Below, one piece after another: positions 43,307-52,875 of a stretch of 64,000 nucleotides of DNA. The notes beneath the pieces are model-generated. The model ran no database searches and was not told the DNA's origin. It saw nothing but the letters and a program-made list of their open reading frames with translations. Source of the stretch: Caulobacter sp. Root343 (GTDB taxonomy: Bacteria; Pseudomonadota; Alphaproteobacteria; Caulobacterales; Caulobacteraceae); the NCBI RefSeq assembly GCF_001425745.1, contig NZ_LMDF01000008.1, positions 1 through 64,000 on the forward strand, read 5' to 3'. Position numbers and translations under genes: made by a program. The stretch's first letter is position 1. The number at the start of each line of letters is the position of its first letter.

Positions 43307-46270
43307 TTACGCGAAAGCCTCGTTGAGGAAGGTCTCGAGTTCTTTCAGGTGGCGGCTCATCAGGCCCGCGGCCGTCGAGGCCGAGGCGGGACGGCCCACA
43401 TAGCGGGCGCGCTTGGCCTTGATGTCCAGCTTGTCGAGCGTCAGTTCCAGCCACGGATCGACGAAGGTCCAGCCGCCCATGTTCTTGGGCTCTTCCTGAC
43501 ACCAGACCAGGTCGGCGTTCTTGAAGCGGCTCAGCACCTGCATCAGCGACTTCATCGGCCACGGATAGAATTGCTCCAGGCGCAGCAGATAGACGTCGTC
43601 GCGGCCGGTCTTGGCGCGCTGGTCGACCAGATCGAAATAGACCTTGCCCGAGCAGATGACGACACGCTTGATCTGATCGTCGCTCTTCAGCGTGATCCCG
43701 CCGACGTCGCAGCCGGCCTCGGCGCCGTCCACCATCACGCGGTGGAAGGTCGAACCTTCGGTGAAGTCGGCCAGGTTCGAGACGGCGCGCTTGTGGCGCA
43801 GCAGGCTCTTGGGCGTCATCACGATCAGCGGCTTGCGGAACTCGCGCTTCATCTGACGACGCAGCGCGTGGAAGTAGTTGGCCGGGGTCGTGCAGTTGAT
43901 GACCTGCATGTTGTCTTCGGCGCACGACTGCAGGAAGCGCTCAAGGCGCGCCGAGCTGTGCTCGGGGCCCTGGCCCTCGTAGCCGTGCGGCAGCAGCATC
44001 ACGAGGCCGCTCATCCGCAGCCACTTGCGCTCACCCGAGCTGATGAACTGGTCGATCACCACCTGGGCGCCGTTCACGAAGTCGCCGAACTGGCCTTCCC
44101 ACAGGGTCAGGGTGTTCGGGTCGGCCAGCGAGAAGCCGTATTCGAAGCCCAGCACCGCCTCTTCCGACAGAGCCGAGTCGATCACTTCGTAGTGCGCCTG
44201 GCCGCTACGGATGTTGTTCAGCGGCGTGTAGTGCTCCTCGGTCGTCTGGTCGACGACGTCGGAGTGGCGCTGGGTGAAGGTGCCGCGCACCGAGTCCTGG
44301 CCCGACAGGCGGACCGGGAAGCCCTCGTCGAGCAGGGTGCCGAAGGCCAGGTGCTCGGCCGTGCCCCAGTCGATGCCCTCGCCCTTTTCGATCGCCTCGC
44401 GGCGGTTGTCGATGGCGCGCTTGACGGTCTTGTGGGCGTTGATGCGGTCCGGAATGGTGGTGATCTGGCGGCCGATCTCCAGCAGGCGAGTGCCCGGGAA
44501 ATCGGTCTTGCCGCGACGGTCCTCGTCGACCGGCAGGGCCAGGCCGGCCCACTTGCCGTCCAGCCAGTCGGCCTTGTTGGCCTTGTAGCTCTTGCCGGCG
44601 TCGAATTCCTTGTCGAGGAAGGTCTCGAATTCGGTGACCCAGCCGTCCGACTCCGTCTGGGTGATCACGCCCTCGGCGATCAGACGGTTGGCGTAGAGTT
44701 CGCGGGTCGGCGGGTGACCCTTGATCTTCGCGTACATCAGCGGCGACGTCATGGTCGGGTCGTCGCCTTCGTTGTGACCGAAGCGACGATAGCAGAACAT
44801 GTCGATGACCACGTCCTTGCCGAACATCTGGCGATATTCGGTCGAGACCTTGGCGGCGAAAACCACGGCTTCGGGATCGTCGCCGTTCACGTGGAAGATC
44901 GGGGCCTCGACCATCAGAGCGACGTCCGAGGGATACGGCGAGCTGCGCGAGTAGCGCGGGCTGGTCGTGAAGCCGATCTGGTTGTTGACGATGAAGTGGA
45001 TGGTGCCGCCCGTGCGGTAGCCCTTCAGGCCCGACAGGGTGAAGCACTCGGCCACCACGCCCTGGCCGGCGAAGGCGGCGTCACCGTGCAGCAGCAGCGG
45101 CAGGACGTGGCCGCGGCCGGCGTCGGGCTGCTCGCGCAGGGCGAAGGCCTGCTTGGCGCGCGCCTTGCCGATCACGACCGGGTTGACGATTTCCAGGTGC
45201 GACGGGTTGGCGGTCAGCGACAGGTGGACCTTGTTGTCGTCGAACTCACGGTCCGACGAGGCGCCCATGTGGTACTTCACGTCGCCCGAGCCCTCGACGT
45301 CCGAGGGGACCGACGAACCGCCTTGGAACTCGTGGAAGATCACGTGGTAGGGCTTGCCCATCACGGCGGCCAGCACGTTCAGGCGGCCGCGGTGCGGCAT
45401 GCCCAGGACGATGTCCTTCACGCCCAGCGCGCCGCCGCGCTTGATGATCTGCTCCATGGCCGGGACCAGGGCTTCGCCGCCGTCGAGGCCGAAGCGCTTG
45501 GTGCCGGGGAAGCGCTTGTGCAGGAAGCGTTCGAAGCCCTCGGCCTCGATCAGCTTCTTCAGGATGGCGACCTTGCCCTCCTTGGAGAACGAAATCTCCT
45601 TGTCGCGGCCCTCGATGCGCTCCTGCAGCCAGGCCTTCTCGTTCGGGTCGGAGATGTGCATGTACTGCACGCCGACATTGCCGCAGTAGGTGCGGCGGAC
45701 GATCGACAGGATCTCGCGGATCGAGGCGGTCTCGAGCCCCAGCACGAAGTCGAGGAAGATCGGACGGTCGTAGTCGGCGTCCGAGAAGCCGTAGGTGGCC
45801 GGATCCAGTTCCGGGGCGGGCTTCGGCGGCTCCAGGCCCAGCGGGTCGAGATTGGCGGCAAGGTGGCCGCGCATCCGGTAGGCCCGGATCATCATGATGG
45901 CGCGCAGGCTGTCCAGCGTGGCGGCGCGGACGGCTTCGGCCGAAGAACCGGGAGCCTTGCCCTCGATCGCCTTGGCGACCTTGGCTTCGACGGCGGGGGC
46001 GACGCTGGCCCACTGGCCGTCCAAGGCTGACAGCCAGTCCGGGCGGACCGACGGCACCTTCTTGGGCGTCCAGGTCGGGTCCTGGGCGGCGCGTTTAACG
46101 TTGTCGGCCTGCTCCTGCAGGCTGGCGAAGAAGGCGTTCCACGAGGGTTCTACCGAGCCGGGGCTCTCCGCCCACTGGGCGTAGAGGTCTTCGACGAACG
46201 CCGCATTGGCGCCGTAGAGGAACGAGGTCTCGGTCAAGACCTGATTGATGATGCCTGCGTCGTCCGCCAT
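43307..46270 (-). CDS. sucA: 2-oxoglutarate dehydrogenase E1 component
   Basis: A 987-residue thiamine-diphosphate enzyme, full length. The start at 46270 (MADDAGIINQV) matches the conserved N-terminal E2-binding segment TSFLYGANAAFVEDLYAQW. The ThDP motif is GDAAFAGQG ... HFIVNNQIGFTT, with the transketolase-like pyrimidine domain in the C-terminal half (LRMSGLVMLLPHGYEGQGPEHSSARLERF). It decarboxylates 2-oxoglutarate and passes succinyl to SucB. It lies downstream of sucCD, separated by a 176-base gap holding a long inverted repeat. Confidence 0.96.
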   Translation of the reverse strand: MADDAGIINQVLTETSFLYGANAAFVEDLYAQWAESPGSVEPSWNAFFASLQEQADNVKRAAQDPTWTPKKVPSVRPDWLSALDGQWASVAPAVEAKVAKAIEGKAPGSSAEAVRAATLDSLRAIMMIRAYRMRGHLAANLDPLGLEPPKPAPELDPATYGFSDADYDRPIFLDFVLGLETASIREILSIVRRTYCGNVGVQYMHISDPNEKAWLQERIEGRDKEISFSKEGKVAILKKLIEAEGFERFLHKRFPGTKRFGLDGGEALVPAMEQIIKRGGALGVKDIVLGMPHRGRLNVLAAVMGKPYHVIFHEFQGGSSVPSDVEGSGDVKYHMGASSDREFDDNKVHLSLTANPSHLEIVNPVVIGKARAKQAFALREQPDAGRGHVLPLLLHGDAAFAGQGVVAECFTLSGLKGYRTGGTIHFIVNNQIGFTTSPRYSRSSPYPSDVALMVEAPIFHVNGDDPEAVVFAAKVSTEYRQMFGKDVVIDMFCYRRFGHNEGDDPTMTSPLMYAKIKGHPPTRELYANRLIAEGVITQTESDGWVTEFETFLDKEFDAGKSYKANKADWLDGKWAGLALPVDEDRRGKTDFPGTRLLEIGRQITTIPDRINAHKTVKRAIDNRREAIEKGEGIDWGTAEHLAFGTLLDEGFPVRLSGQDSVRGTFTQRHSDVVDQTTEEHYTPLNNIRSGQAHYEVIDSALSEEAVLGFEYGFSLADPNTLTLWEGQFGDFVNGAQVVIDQFISSGERKWLRMSGLVMLLPHGYEGQGPEHSSARLERFLQSCAEDNMQVINCTTPANYFHALRRQMKREFRKPLIVMTPKSLLRHKRAVSNLADFTEGSTFHRVMVDGAEAGCDVGGITLKSDDQIKRVVICSGKVYFDLVDQRAKTGRDDVYLLRLEQFYPWPMKSLMQVLSRFKNADLVWCQEEPKNMGGWTFVDPWLELTLDKLDIKAKRARYVGRPASASTAAGLMSRHLKELETFLNEAFA

Positions 46271-46361
46271 CGTTCTTCGCCTTAGATCCGCTTTGTCTAC
46301 GGGACCGGTACCGGAAGCCCGTAAATATAGTCTCTCAATCACCCCGGCGCCCGTCGCTTGA

Positions 46362-46439
46362 CGGGGCCCAGGTGATTTTTTCGGATCGTCGACTGGCGGT
46401 CGCAAAAAACCTGGGCCCCGCGGGGGGGCGGGGTTTCGG
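46362..46439 (-). promoter_or_regulatory. Long inverted repeat and alternative hairpins between sucD and sucA
   Basis: CGGGGCCCAGGT (46362-46373) and ACCTGGGCCCCG (46409-46420) are perfect 12-base arms; adjoining T6 and A6 tracts can extend the stem. In the minus direction a second hairpin, CCCCGC-(C-rich loop)-GCGGGG, shares the GCGGGG arm and is followed by CCCAGGTTTTTT, which looks like an intrinsic terminator. The two folds exclude each other. This may be a sucCD terminator or an attenuator controlling sucAB. Confidence 0.6.
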
Positions 46440-46446
46440 TGTCTAT

Positions 46447-47331
46447 TTAGCCTTTGAGCACTTCCAGCAGGGTCTCGCCCAGCTTGGCCGGCGACGGCGA
46501 GACGCGGATGCCCGCGTCTTCCATCGCCGCGATCTTGTCCTCGGCGCCGCCCTTGCCGCCCGACACGATCGCGCCGGCGTGGCCCATGTGACGGCCCGGA
46601 GGGGCCGTGCGACCGGCGATGAAGCCGACCATGGGCTTGCTGCGGCCGCGCTTGGCTTCGTCCTTGATGAACTGAGCGGCTTCTTCTTCGGCCGCGCCGC
46701 CGATTTCACCGATCATGACGATCGACTTGGTGGCTTCGTCGGCCAGGAACAGTTCCAGGATGTCGATGAACTCGGTGCCCTTGACCGGGTCGCCGCCGAT
46801 GCCGACGGCGGTCGTCTGGCCGAGGCCGGCGTTGGTGGTCTGGAACACGGCTTCGTAGGTCAGGGTGCCCGAACGCGATACGACGCCGACCGAGCCCGCC
46901 GAGAAGATCGAACCCGGCATGATGCCGATCTTGCACTGGTTGGGCGTCAGGACGCCCGGGCAGTTCGGGCCGATCAGGCGCGACTTGCTGCCTTGCAGGG
47001 CCTTCTTGACCTTGACCATGTCCAGCACCGGGATGCCCTCGGTGATGCAGATGATCAGCGGGATCTCGGCGTCGATGGCTTCCAGGATCGAGTCGGCCGC
47101 GAAGGGCGGCGGGACGTAGATCACCGAGGCGTCGGCGCCGGTGCGATCCTTGGCTTCGGCGACGGTGTCGAACACGGGCAGGCCGATATGGGTCTGGCCA
47201 CCCTTACCGGGGGTGACGCCGCCGACCATCTTGGTGCCGTAGGCGATGGCTTGTTCGGAGTGGAACGTGCCTTGGGCGCCGGTGATGCCCTGGCAGATGA
47301 CCTTGGTGTGGGAACCGATCAGAACCGACAT
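46447..47331 (-). CDS. sucD: Succinyl-CoA synthetase alpha subunit
   Basis: A 294-residue protein. The CoA-binding Rossmann domain opens with CQGITGAQGTFHSEQAIAYG; the phosphohistidine lies in GHAGAIVSGGKG at about residues 251-262; GPNCPGVLTPNQCKIGI is also conserved. It forms the alpha-beta enzyme with SucC, making ATP or GTP from succinyl-CoA. Its ATG immediately follows the sucC stop (46447-47331 / 47332), so the pair is tightly coupled. Confidence 0.96.
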   Translation of the reverse strand: MSVLIGSHTKVICQGITGAQGTFHSEQAIAYGTKMVGGVTPGKGGQTHIGLPVFDTVAEAKDRTGADASVIYVPPPFAADSILEAIDAEIPLIICITEGIPVLDMVKVKKALQGSKSRLIGPNCPGVLTPNQCKIGIMPGSIFSAGSVGVVSRSGTLTYEAVFQTTNAGLGQTTAVGIGGDPVKGTEFIDILELFLADEATKSIVMIGEIGGAAEEEAAQFIKDEAKRGRSKPMVGFIAGRTAPPGRHMGHAGAIVSGGKGGAEDKIAAMEDAGIRVSPSPAKLGETLLEVLKG

Positions 47332-48531
47332 TTAGCGGGCGCCCTTCACAGCGGCGACGATCTTCTCGGCGCCGTCAGACAGATCGTTGGCGGCGATGAC
47401 GTTCAGGCCGCTTTCCGAGATGATTTTCTTGCCGAGTTCGACGTTGGTGCCTTCCAGGCGGACGACCAGCGGGACCTGCAGGCCCACTTCCTTCACGGCG
47501 GCGATGACGCCTTCCGCGATGATGTCGCAGCGCATGATGCCGCCGAAGATGTTGACCAGGATGCCCTTCACGGCCGGATCGGCGGTGATGATCTTGAAGG
47601 CCGCGGTGACCTTCTCCTTCGAGGCGCCGCCGCCGACATCCAGGAAGTTGGCCGGCTCGGCGCCGTACAGCTTGATGATGTCCATGGTGGCCATGGCCAG
47701 GCCCGCGCCGTTGACCATGCAGCCGATTTCGCCGTCGAGGGCGATGTAGGCCAGGTCGTACTTCGACGCTTCGATTTCCTTGGGGTCTTCTTCGCTCTCG
47801 TCGCGCAGCGCCTTGATGTCGGCGTGGCGGAACAGCGAGTTGCCGTCGAACGACAGCTTGGCGTCCAGCACCTTCAGGTGATCATCCGCCGTCACGATCA
47901 GCGGGTTGATCTCCAGCATGGCCATGTCCTTGGCCATGAACGCCGTATACAGCTGGTTCAGCAGCGAGGCGGCTTCCTTGGCCAGGCCGCCGGTCAGGCC
48001 CAGGGCCTTGGCCAGGGCGCGGTGATGGGTCGGCCACACGCCGGTCGCCGGGTCGATGGTGAAGGTGTGGATCTTCTCGGGCGTCGAATGGGCGACGTCC
48101 TCGATGTCCATGCCGCCTTCGGTCGAGGCGACCACCGAGACCTTGCTCGAGGCCCGGTCGACCAGCAGCGACAGGTAGAATTCCTTGGCGATCGCCGCGC
48201 CTTCTTCGATGTAGAGGCGGTTGACCTGCTTGCCCTTGGGGCCGGTCTGGTGGGTCACCAGCACGCGGCCGAGCATTTCCTCGGCGTTGAGGCGGACCTC
48301 TTCGACCGACTTGACGACGCGGACGCCGCCCTTGGCGTCGGGGCCCAGGCCCTCGAACTTGCCCTTGCCACGGCCACCGGCGTGGATCTGGCTCTTCACG
48401 ACGAAGACCGACGTACCGAGCTTTTCGGCGGCGGCGGCGGCTTCATCGGGCGTGAAGGCGGCGAAGCCGCGCGGCACGGGAGCGCCGAACTCGGCGAGTA
48501 CGGCTTTGGCTTGATGTTCGTGGATGTTCAT
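47332..48531 (-). CDS. sucC: Succinyl-CoA synthetase beta subunit
   Basis: A 399-residue ATP-grasp protein. The N-terminus MNIHEHQAKAVLAEFGAPVP and VVKSQIHAGGRGKG are signatures, followed by the metal/nucleotide segment LEINPLIVT and the C-terminal domain NIFGGIMRCDIIAEG with GTNVELGKKI. It is first in the sucC-sucD-(sucA-sucB) group and has a good promoter 42-70 bases upstream. Confidence 0.96.
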   Translation of the reverse strand: MNIHEHQAKAVLAEFGAPVPRGFAAFTPDEAAAAAEKLGTSVFVVKSQIHAGGRGKGKFEGLGPDAKGGVRVVKSVEEVRLNAEEMLGRVLVTHQTGPKGKQVNRLYIEEGAAIAKEFYLSLLVDRASSKVSVVASTEGGMDIEDVAHSTPEKIHTFTIDPATGVWPTHHRALAKALGLTGGLAKEAASLLNQLYTAFMAKDMAMLEINPLIVTADDHLKVLDAKLSFDGNSLFRHADIKALRDESEEDPKEIEASKYDLAYIALDGEIGCMVNGAGLAMATMDIIKLYGAEPANFLDVGGGASKEKVTAAFKIITADPAVKGILVNIFGGIMRCDIIAEGVIAAVKEVGLQVPLVVRLEGTNVELGKKIISESGLNVIAANDLSDGAEKIVAAVKGAR

Positions 48532-48572
48532 GAGGGCCCGGTCTCGACGACGGCTTTCTGAAATGTGGCCGG

Positions 48573-48601
48573 GTTATAGGAGCGGTATTTCGCAGGCGCA
48601 A
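48573..48601 (-). promoter_or_regulatory. Sigma-70-type promoter of the suc genes
   Basis: On the minus strand TTGCGC (48601-48596) and TATAAC (48578-48573) are separated by exactly 17 bases. Transcription would begin near 48566 and leave a leader of about 35 bases before the sucC ATG. The rest of the gap (48602-48757) shows no gene and no clear operator. Confidence 0.6.
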
Positions 48602-48757
48602 CCGCGTGAGGGCGATAAGGTGAAGGCTTGCGCGCTTATCTTATCGGGTAGGACGCCATCGCCACGGGTTTGGGCGCTGCCGAAAAGGGAAACCCTTGAC
48701 CCTGCGGAAGTGTTACCGGTCACACCCTTCGGGCGCGAAACATCCTGTCCACCGGTG

Positions 48758-49441
48758 TCAGTCGGCATCGTCCTTCAGAAAACAGACGATCAGGGCCGCG
48801 ATCGCCGCCGCGTCGCGGTCGCCGCTGTCCTTGGCCGGCAGGTAGGCGCTGAAGTTCAGGCCGGTCATGTCCATCGCCCCGACGTCGACGCCGTCGCGGC
48901 TGAAGATGTAGCCGATCGTGCCGCCGCCGTTGAGCGGAATGCCGCTCTCGACCGCCTTGGTCTCCAGGCGGTAGGTGCGGCCGCCGAAGCGTAGCTCGCC
49001 GGCCCGTTGGGGCTGCTGCAGCCGGCTGATGAAGGAGCCCTTGGAGCGGGCCATGGCGAACGCGGCGTCGGCGCCGGCCTTCGCGCCCTCGAACGTGCAG
49101 ACATATTGCAGCCGGTCGTGCTTGAAAGTGATCCAGCCCAGGCCCAGCCGGCTCTCGCCGCCGCCGCAGTAGACCACGACCTCGCCCAGCGACGGCGAGG
49201 TGACATGGATCTCGACCTTGGCCTTGCTGCCTTTGAAGAACGGCATCGAATTGGTCGACGAGACGCCGCCGTAATAGCCCTCGTATTCGCCAAGCTGGAA
49301 GCCGGGCCGCAGCAGACGCGGTCCCTTCTTGCCCTGCAGCTTGACCTTCTCGGTGCGTTCGGTGATCGGCGCGGCGGCGTGAGCCGGCGCGGCCAGGGTC
49401 AAGCCCATGGCGAACGAAAGCGCGATAGCGACGAATTTCAT
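48758..49441 (-). CDS. Exported protein of unknown function
   Basis: A 227-residue protein. The start at 49441 (MKFVAIALSF) gives a signal peptide ending in AHAAA. The mature part is rich in beta-type segments (EVVVYCGGGESRLGLGWITFKHDRLQYVC) and holds three or four cysteines, of which two in the middle could pair. IAALIVCFLKDD at the C-terminus is hydrophobic but short. No known domain is recognised. It lies 56 bases downstream of the large polysaccharide-enzyme gene on the same strand, so cotranscription is possible. Confidence 0.6.
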   Translation of the reverse strand: MKFVAIALSFAMGLTLAAPAHAAAPITERTEKVKLQGKKGPRLLRPGFQLGEYEGYYGGVSSTNSMPFFKGSKAKVEIHVTSPSLGEVVVYCGGGESRLGLGWITFKHDRLQYVCTFEGAKAGADAAFAMARSKGSFISRLQQPQRAGELRFGGRTYRLETKAVESGIPLNGGGTIGYIFSRDGVDVGAMDMTGLNFSAYLPAKDSGDRDAAAIAALIVCFLKDDAD

Positions 49442-49497
49442 GGCAAGCCCCACCCCGACTGTTGTCGAGGCAGAGCTTGCCACAGAACCTCGTTATC

Positions 49498-52400
49498 TCA
49501 ACCCTTGCGTTCAGAGCGGGGCGAGACGGAGGCCGTCGCGCGGCGCTCCAGCTTGCCCCAGCCGACTCGGCCGCCGCGGATGGCCATGACCACCGACTTG
49601 ACCACGACGTAGTACATCAGCTGGCGATAGCCGAACCGCTGCACCGGCAGGAACGGCAGGTCGGCCCACGGCGCCCGCTTCTCCAGCGCCATGCCCAGCG
49701 CCCCTGCCGATAGGTCTACGGCGATAAACACCGCCCAATAGGCCAGGCCCAGCAGCATGTCGTCGGGACGCCACTCGACCGGATGGGCCACCGCGCCGTA
49801 GAGGCCGGCGACCAGGCTCCAGATCACCGCCAAGTCGACCAGCGGCGCGGCCACGGCCAGCAGGATCTGGAACAGCCAGATCTGCGGCAGGGCCACGAAG
49901 CCCAGCACCGGAGCCTTGCGGCTGAACATCGCCTTGCGGTGCTTCCAGACGCATTGCAGCGTGCCGAACGACCAGCGGAAGCGCTGCTTCAGCAGGCCGC
50001 CGACGGTGTCCGGCGCCTCGGTATAGGCGCGGGCCTCGGGGTCGAAGGCCACCTTCCAGCCGGCGCGCTGGCAGGCGATGGTCAGGTCCTGGTCCTCGGC
50101 CAGGGTGTCGGCCGGGTAGCCGCCCAGGGCGTCCAGCACGCTCTTGCGCCAGGCCCCGACCGCGCCCGGCACCACCGTGACGGCGCCGAGGGCCGAGAGC
50201 GCCCGCCGCTCCAGGTTCTGGGCGGTGACATATTCCAGGGCCTGCCAGCGGGTGACGATGTTCAGACGGTTGCCGACGATGGCGTTGCCAGCCACCGCGC
50301 CGATGTCCGGATCCTGGAACCACCGGGCCAGCCGGCCGATGGTCTCGGGCGGGAACAGGGTGTCGGCGTCCAGGGCCACGACGAACTCGCCCTTGGCCAC
50401 GGCCAGACCCCGGTTCACGGCCCGCGCCTTGCCGCCGTTCTCAAAGGACAGCAACGTCACGCGCGGGTCGTTCGCGAAGTGGTCGCGCACCTCCTGCGCC
50501 GTACGGTCCTTGGAGCCGTCGTCCAGCACCAGCACCTCGAGGTTCTTCCAGTCGCTCTCCAGGATCCGCGCCACCGAGGCGGCGATCACCTTCTCCTCGT
50601 TGAAACAGGGGATCAGCACGCTGACCAAGGGGCCGTTGTCGCTGTCGAGATCGGCCGGCTCCTCATGCGTCCAGAAGCGGTGGACCAGGGCCAGGCTGGC
50701 CAGGAACACCAGCCGCGCCACGCCCAGGAAGATCGCCGTGACGAACAGCCAGGTCATCGCCGTCTGGGTCCAGCGGAAGAAGTCGAAGCCGACTCGGTCG
50801 ACGGCCAGGTCCAGGGCGGTGCGCGAGGTTGGCGGCATCACCTGCTGCGAGGTCATGCCGGCCAGCTCGCCCACCGTGACCAGGCGATAGCCCCGCGCGC
50901 GGATCTGATCGATCAGCTCCGGCAGCGCCGCGACGGTGCGACTGCGGTCCCCCCCGGCGTCGTGCAGCAGCACCACCTGGCCCGGGTTGTTCCCCGGATT
51001 GTCGAGGCGATCCAGGACCCGGTCGATGATCTGTTGCGACGACGGCTTCTGCCAGTCGTCGGGATCGATGCGCAGGCCGACCGTCATGTAACCCAGGGTC
51101 TGGGCGATCACGAGCGGGGCGACCTCGTGCGGCGTCGACGGCTCGGCGTCGCCGAAGAACGGCGGCCGGAACAGGCGCATCGAGCGGCCGGTCAGCACCT
51201 CGAACAGGCGCTGGGTGGCGTTCAGCTCGACCTGCACCTGGGGCAGCGGCGTTTCGGCGATGTTGGGATGGGTCCAGCTGTGGCCGCCCACGTCGTGCCC
51301 CTCGGCGACCTCGCGTTCGACCAGGTCGGGCCGCCGCTGCATGTTCTGGCCGATGACGAAGAAGGTGGCCGGCGCGTTCTTCTGTTTGAGAACGTCCAGG
51401 ATCCTGGGCGTCCAGCGGCCGTCGGGACCGTCGTCGAAGGTCAGGGCCACCAGGCCCTTCTTCTGGCCGTAGCGCTCGATGACGTAAGAGCTGGGAATGA
51501 CGTCGTAGGTTTCGCCCGAGATCAGGCCGGTGTCGGGATCGAACTCCAGGCCGCGCTTGCCGGGGGTCGGCAGCTGGGCGATCCGCAGCACCTCGCCGCC
51601 GCCGTCGAAGTCGACGCCCTGACCATTGGCCAAGGTCGTCAGCCCGCCGGCCGAGGCCTGGCCGTAGGGCTTGCCCAGCAGCGACCAGACACCAGGATCC
51701 TCCATGCCCATCCGCCACAGGCCGTAGCCGCGCGGCTTCCAGGGATCGGAGACCTTGACCTCGTTGAACAGAGTGACGGCGTCCAGGAACCAGACGACGT
51801 GGTCGTCGCCGGCGTCGTCGGTATAGGTGTAGGTCGGGTTCAGGGCGTCGTCGTCCATCCGGATCGTCGCCCCGGCGTCCTGGGCGTTGCGCATGGCCTC
51901 GTGGAAGGTGGCCGGCGAGCCCGACGCCCGGCTGCCGTCCTTGTTCAGCGTCCAGTCGTAGCCGTAGGCGCCCAGCGCCAGCACGGTGTGGTTCGGGTCC
52001 AGATGCGCGAACCGCTTCTCCAGCTCGGTCTCGTACCAATCCTGGCCGGTATTGGGGCCGGGATCGCCGAGGGCGTAGTGCTGGTCGTAGGCCATCAGCA
52101 CCAGGGTGTCGGACGCCTTCTGCAGGCGATCGAGCGGCCAGCCCTCACCGTCGAACGGCGCGGTGACCCAGACCTCGCGGCCGGCGCCCTTCAGGGCGGC
52201 GCGGGCCTCGTCGAGGAACTTGGGATAGGCCGCGAGCCCCTTGGCCGACAGCGCCTCGAAGTCGAAGACATAGCCGCCATAGCCGCGCTGGGCGGCCAGG
52301 ACCGCCAGATTGCCGATCAGCTTGGCTCGGGCGGCCGGATCGGCCAGCAAGGCGTCGGCCAGAGGACCGTTGAACGCGGCGTTGGCCGAGTTGTGGACCA

Positions 52401-52875
52401 GCGGCAGCACCGCCGGATGGTTGGGCGCGGCGGCGATCCGCACGGTCCCTTCCGGATCGTCGACGACGCTGATGTCGCCCTTGGCGCCGCTGATCGCCAC
52501 CCACTGCGGCGAGACCACGTCCAGCTTGTCGATGTTGCGGCGCAGGGACTCGCGGCTGTCCTCGTCCCAGGCGACATAGAAGCCGACAGACAACGGCCGG
52601 ACGGCCGCGCCGTTGGCGGCGCCGCTCTTCGGCCGGGGGACGCGGCGCCACGACTTCCCCAGCTTGGCCTTGTGCGCGTTCTCCTGGTGGAGGGACGTCA
52701 GGATATGAGGATCCTTCAGCGGCGCGTCGGGCAAGTGCGGGGCGAAGGCCAGGGTGGCGGCGAAGCCGGCCACGATCGCGGCGACGGCCGAGATGACGAC
52801 GCCCAGGGCCAGCTTGGCCCGCCGCTCACGCTTGCCCGTGGGGTCGTGAAAGATGTGGCGGTCTTCGGGTGTCAT
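49498..52875 (-). CDS. Trifunctional polysaccharide enzyme: GH18 - NodB deacetylase - GT2
   Basis: A 1125-residue membrane protein with three catalytic modules. A signal-anchor helix (20-45) is followed by a periplasmic glycoside-hydrolase-18-type domain (about 95-410) with FDFE at 204-207 as the acid motif and GYGLWRMGMEDPGVW near its end. A NodB polysaccharide deacetylase follows (about 473-680): TFDDGPD 479-485, HSWTH 532-536, RPPFFG 570-575, LLHD 636-639. After a membrane helix (708-732) comes a processive GT2 glycosyltransferase (about 750-980): DAD 836-838, EDQD 927-930, QRFRW 964-968, and three further membrane helices. It could polymerise, deacetylate and trim a beta-linked N-acetylhexosamine polymer, as separate Pga/Ica proteins do. 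Confidence 0.88.
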   Translation of the reverse strand: MTPEDRHIFHDPTGKRERRAKLALGVVISAVAAIVAGFAATLAFAPHLPDAPLKDPHILTSLHQENAHKAKLGKSWRRVPRPKSGAANGAAVRPLSVGFYVAWDEDSRESLRRNIDKLDVVSPQWVAISGAKGDISVVDDPEGTVRIAAAPNHPAVLPLVHNSANAAFNGPLADALLADPAARAKLIGNLAVLAAQRGYGGYVFDFEALSAKGLAAYPKFLDEARAALKGAGREVWVTAPFDGEGWPLDRLQKASDTLVLMAYDQHYALGDPGPNTGQDWYETELEKRFAHLDPNHTVLALGAYGYDWTLNKDGSRASGSPATFHEAMRNAQDAGATIRMDDDALNPTYTYTDDAGDDHVVWFLDAVTLFNEVKVSDPWKPRGYGLWRMGMEDPGVWSLLGKPYGQASAGGLTTLANGQGVDFDGGGEVLRIAQLPTPGKRGLEFDPDTGLISGETYDVIPSSYVIERYGQKKGLVALTFDDGPDGRWTPRILDVLKQKNAPATFFVIGQNMQRRPDLVEREVAEGHDVGGHSWTHPNIAETPLPQVQVELNATQRLFEVLTGRSMRLFRPPFFGDAEPSTPHEVAPLVIAQTLGYMTVGLRIDPDDWQKPSSQQIIDRVLDRLDNPGNNPGQVVLLHDAGGDRSRTVAALPELIDQIRARGYRLVTVGELAGMTSQQVMPPTSRTALDLAVDRVGFDFFRWTQTAMTWLFVTAIFLGVARLVFLASLALVHRFWTHEEPADLDSDNGPLVSVLIPCFNEEKVIAASVARILESDWKNLEVLVLDDGSKDRTAQEVRDHFANDPRVTLLSFENGGKARAVNRGLAVAKGEFVVALDADTLFPPETIGRLARWFQDPDIGAVAGNAIVGNRLNIVTRWQALEYVTAQNLERRALSALGAVTVVPGAVGAWRKSVLDALGGYPADTLAEDQDLTIACQRAGWKVAFDPEARAYTEAPDTVGGLLKQRFRWSFGTLQCVWKHRKAMFSRKAPVLGFVALPQIWLFQILLAVAAPLVDLAVIWSLVAGLYGAVAHPVEWRPDDMLLGLAYWAVFIAVDLSAGALGMALEKRAPWADLPFLPVQRFGYRQLMYYVVVKSVVMAIRGGRVGWGKLERRATASVSPRSERKG

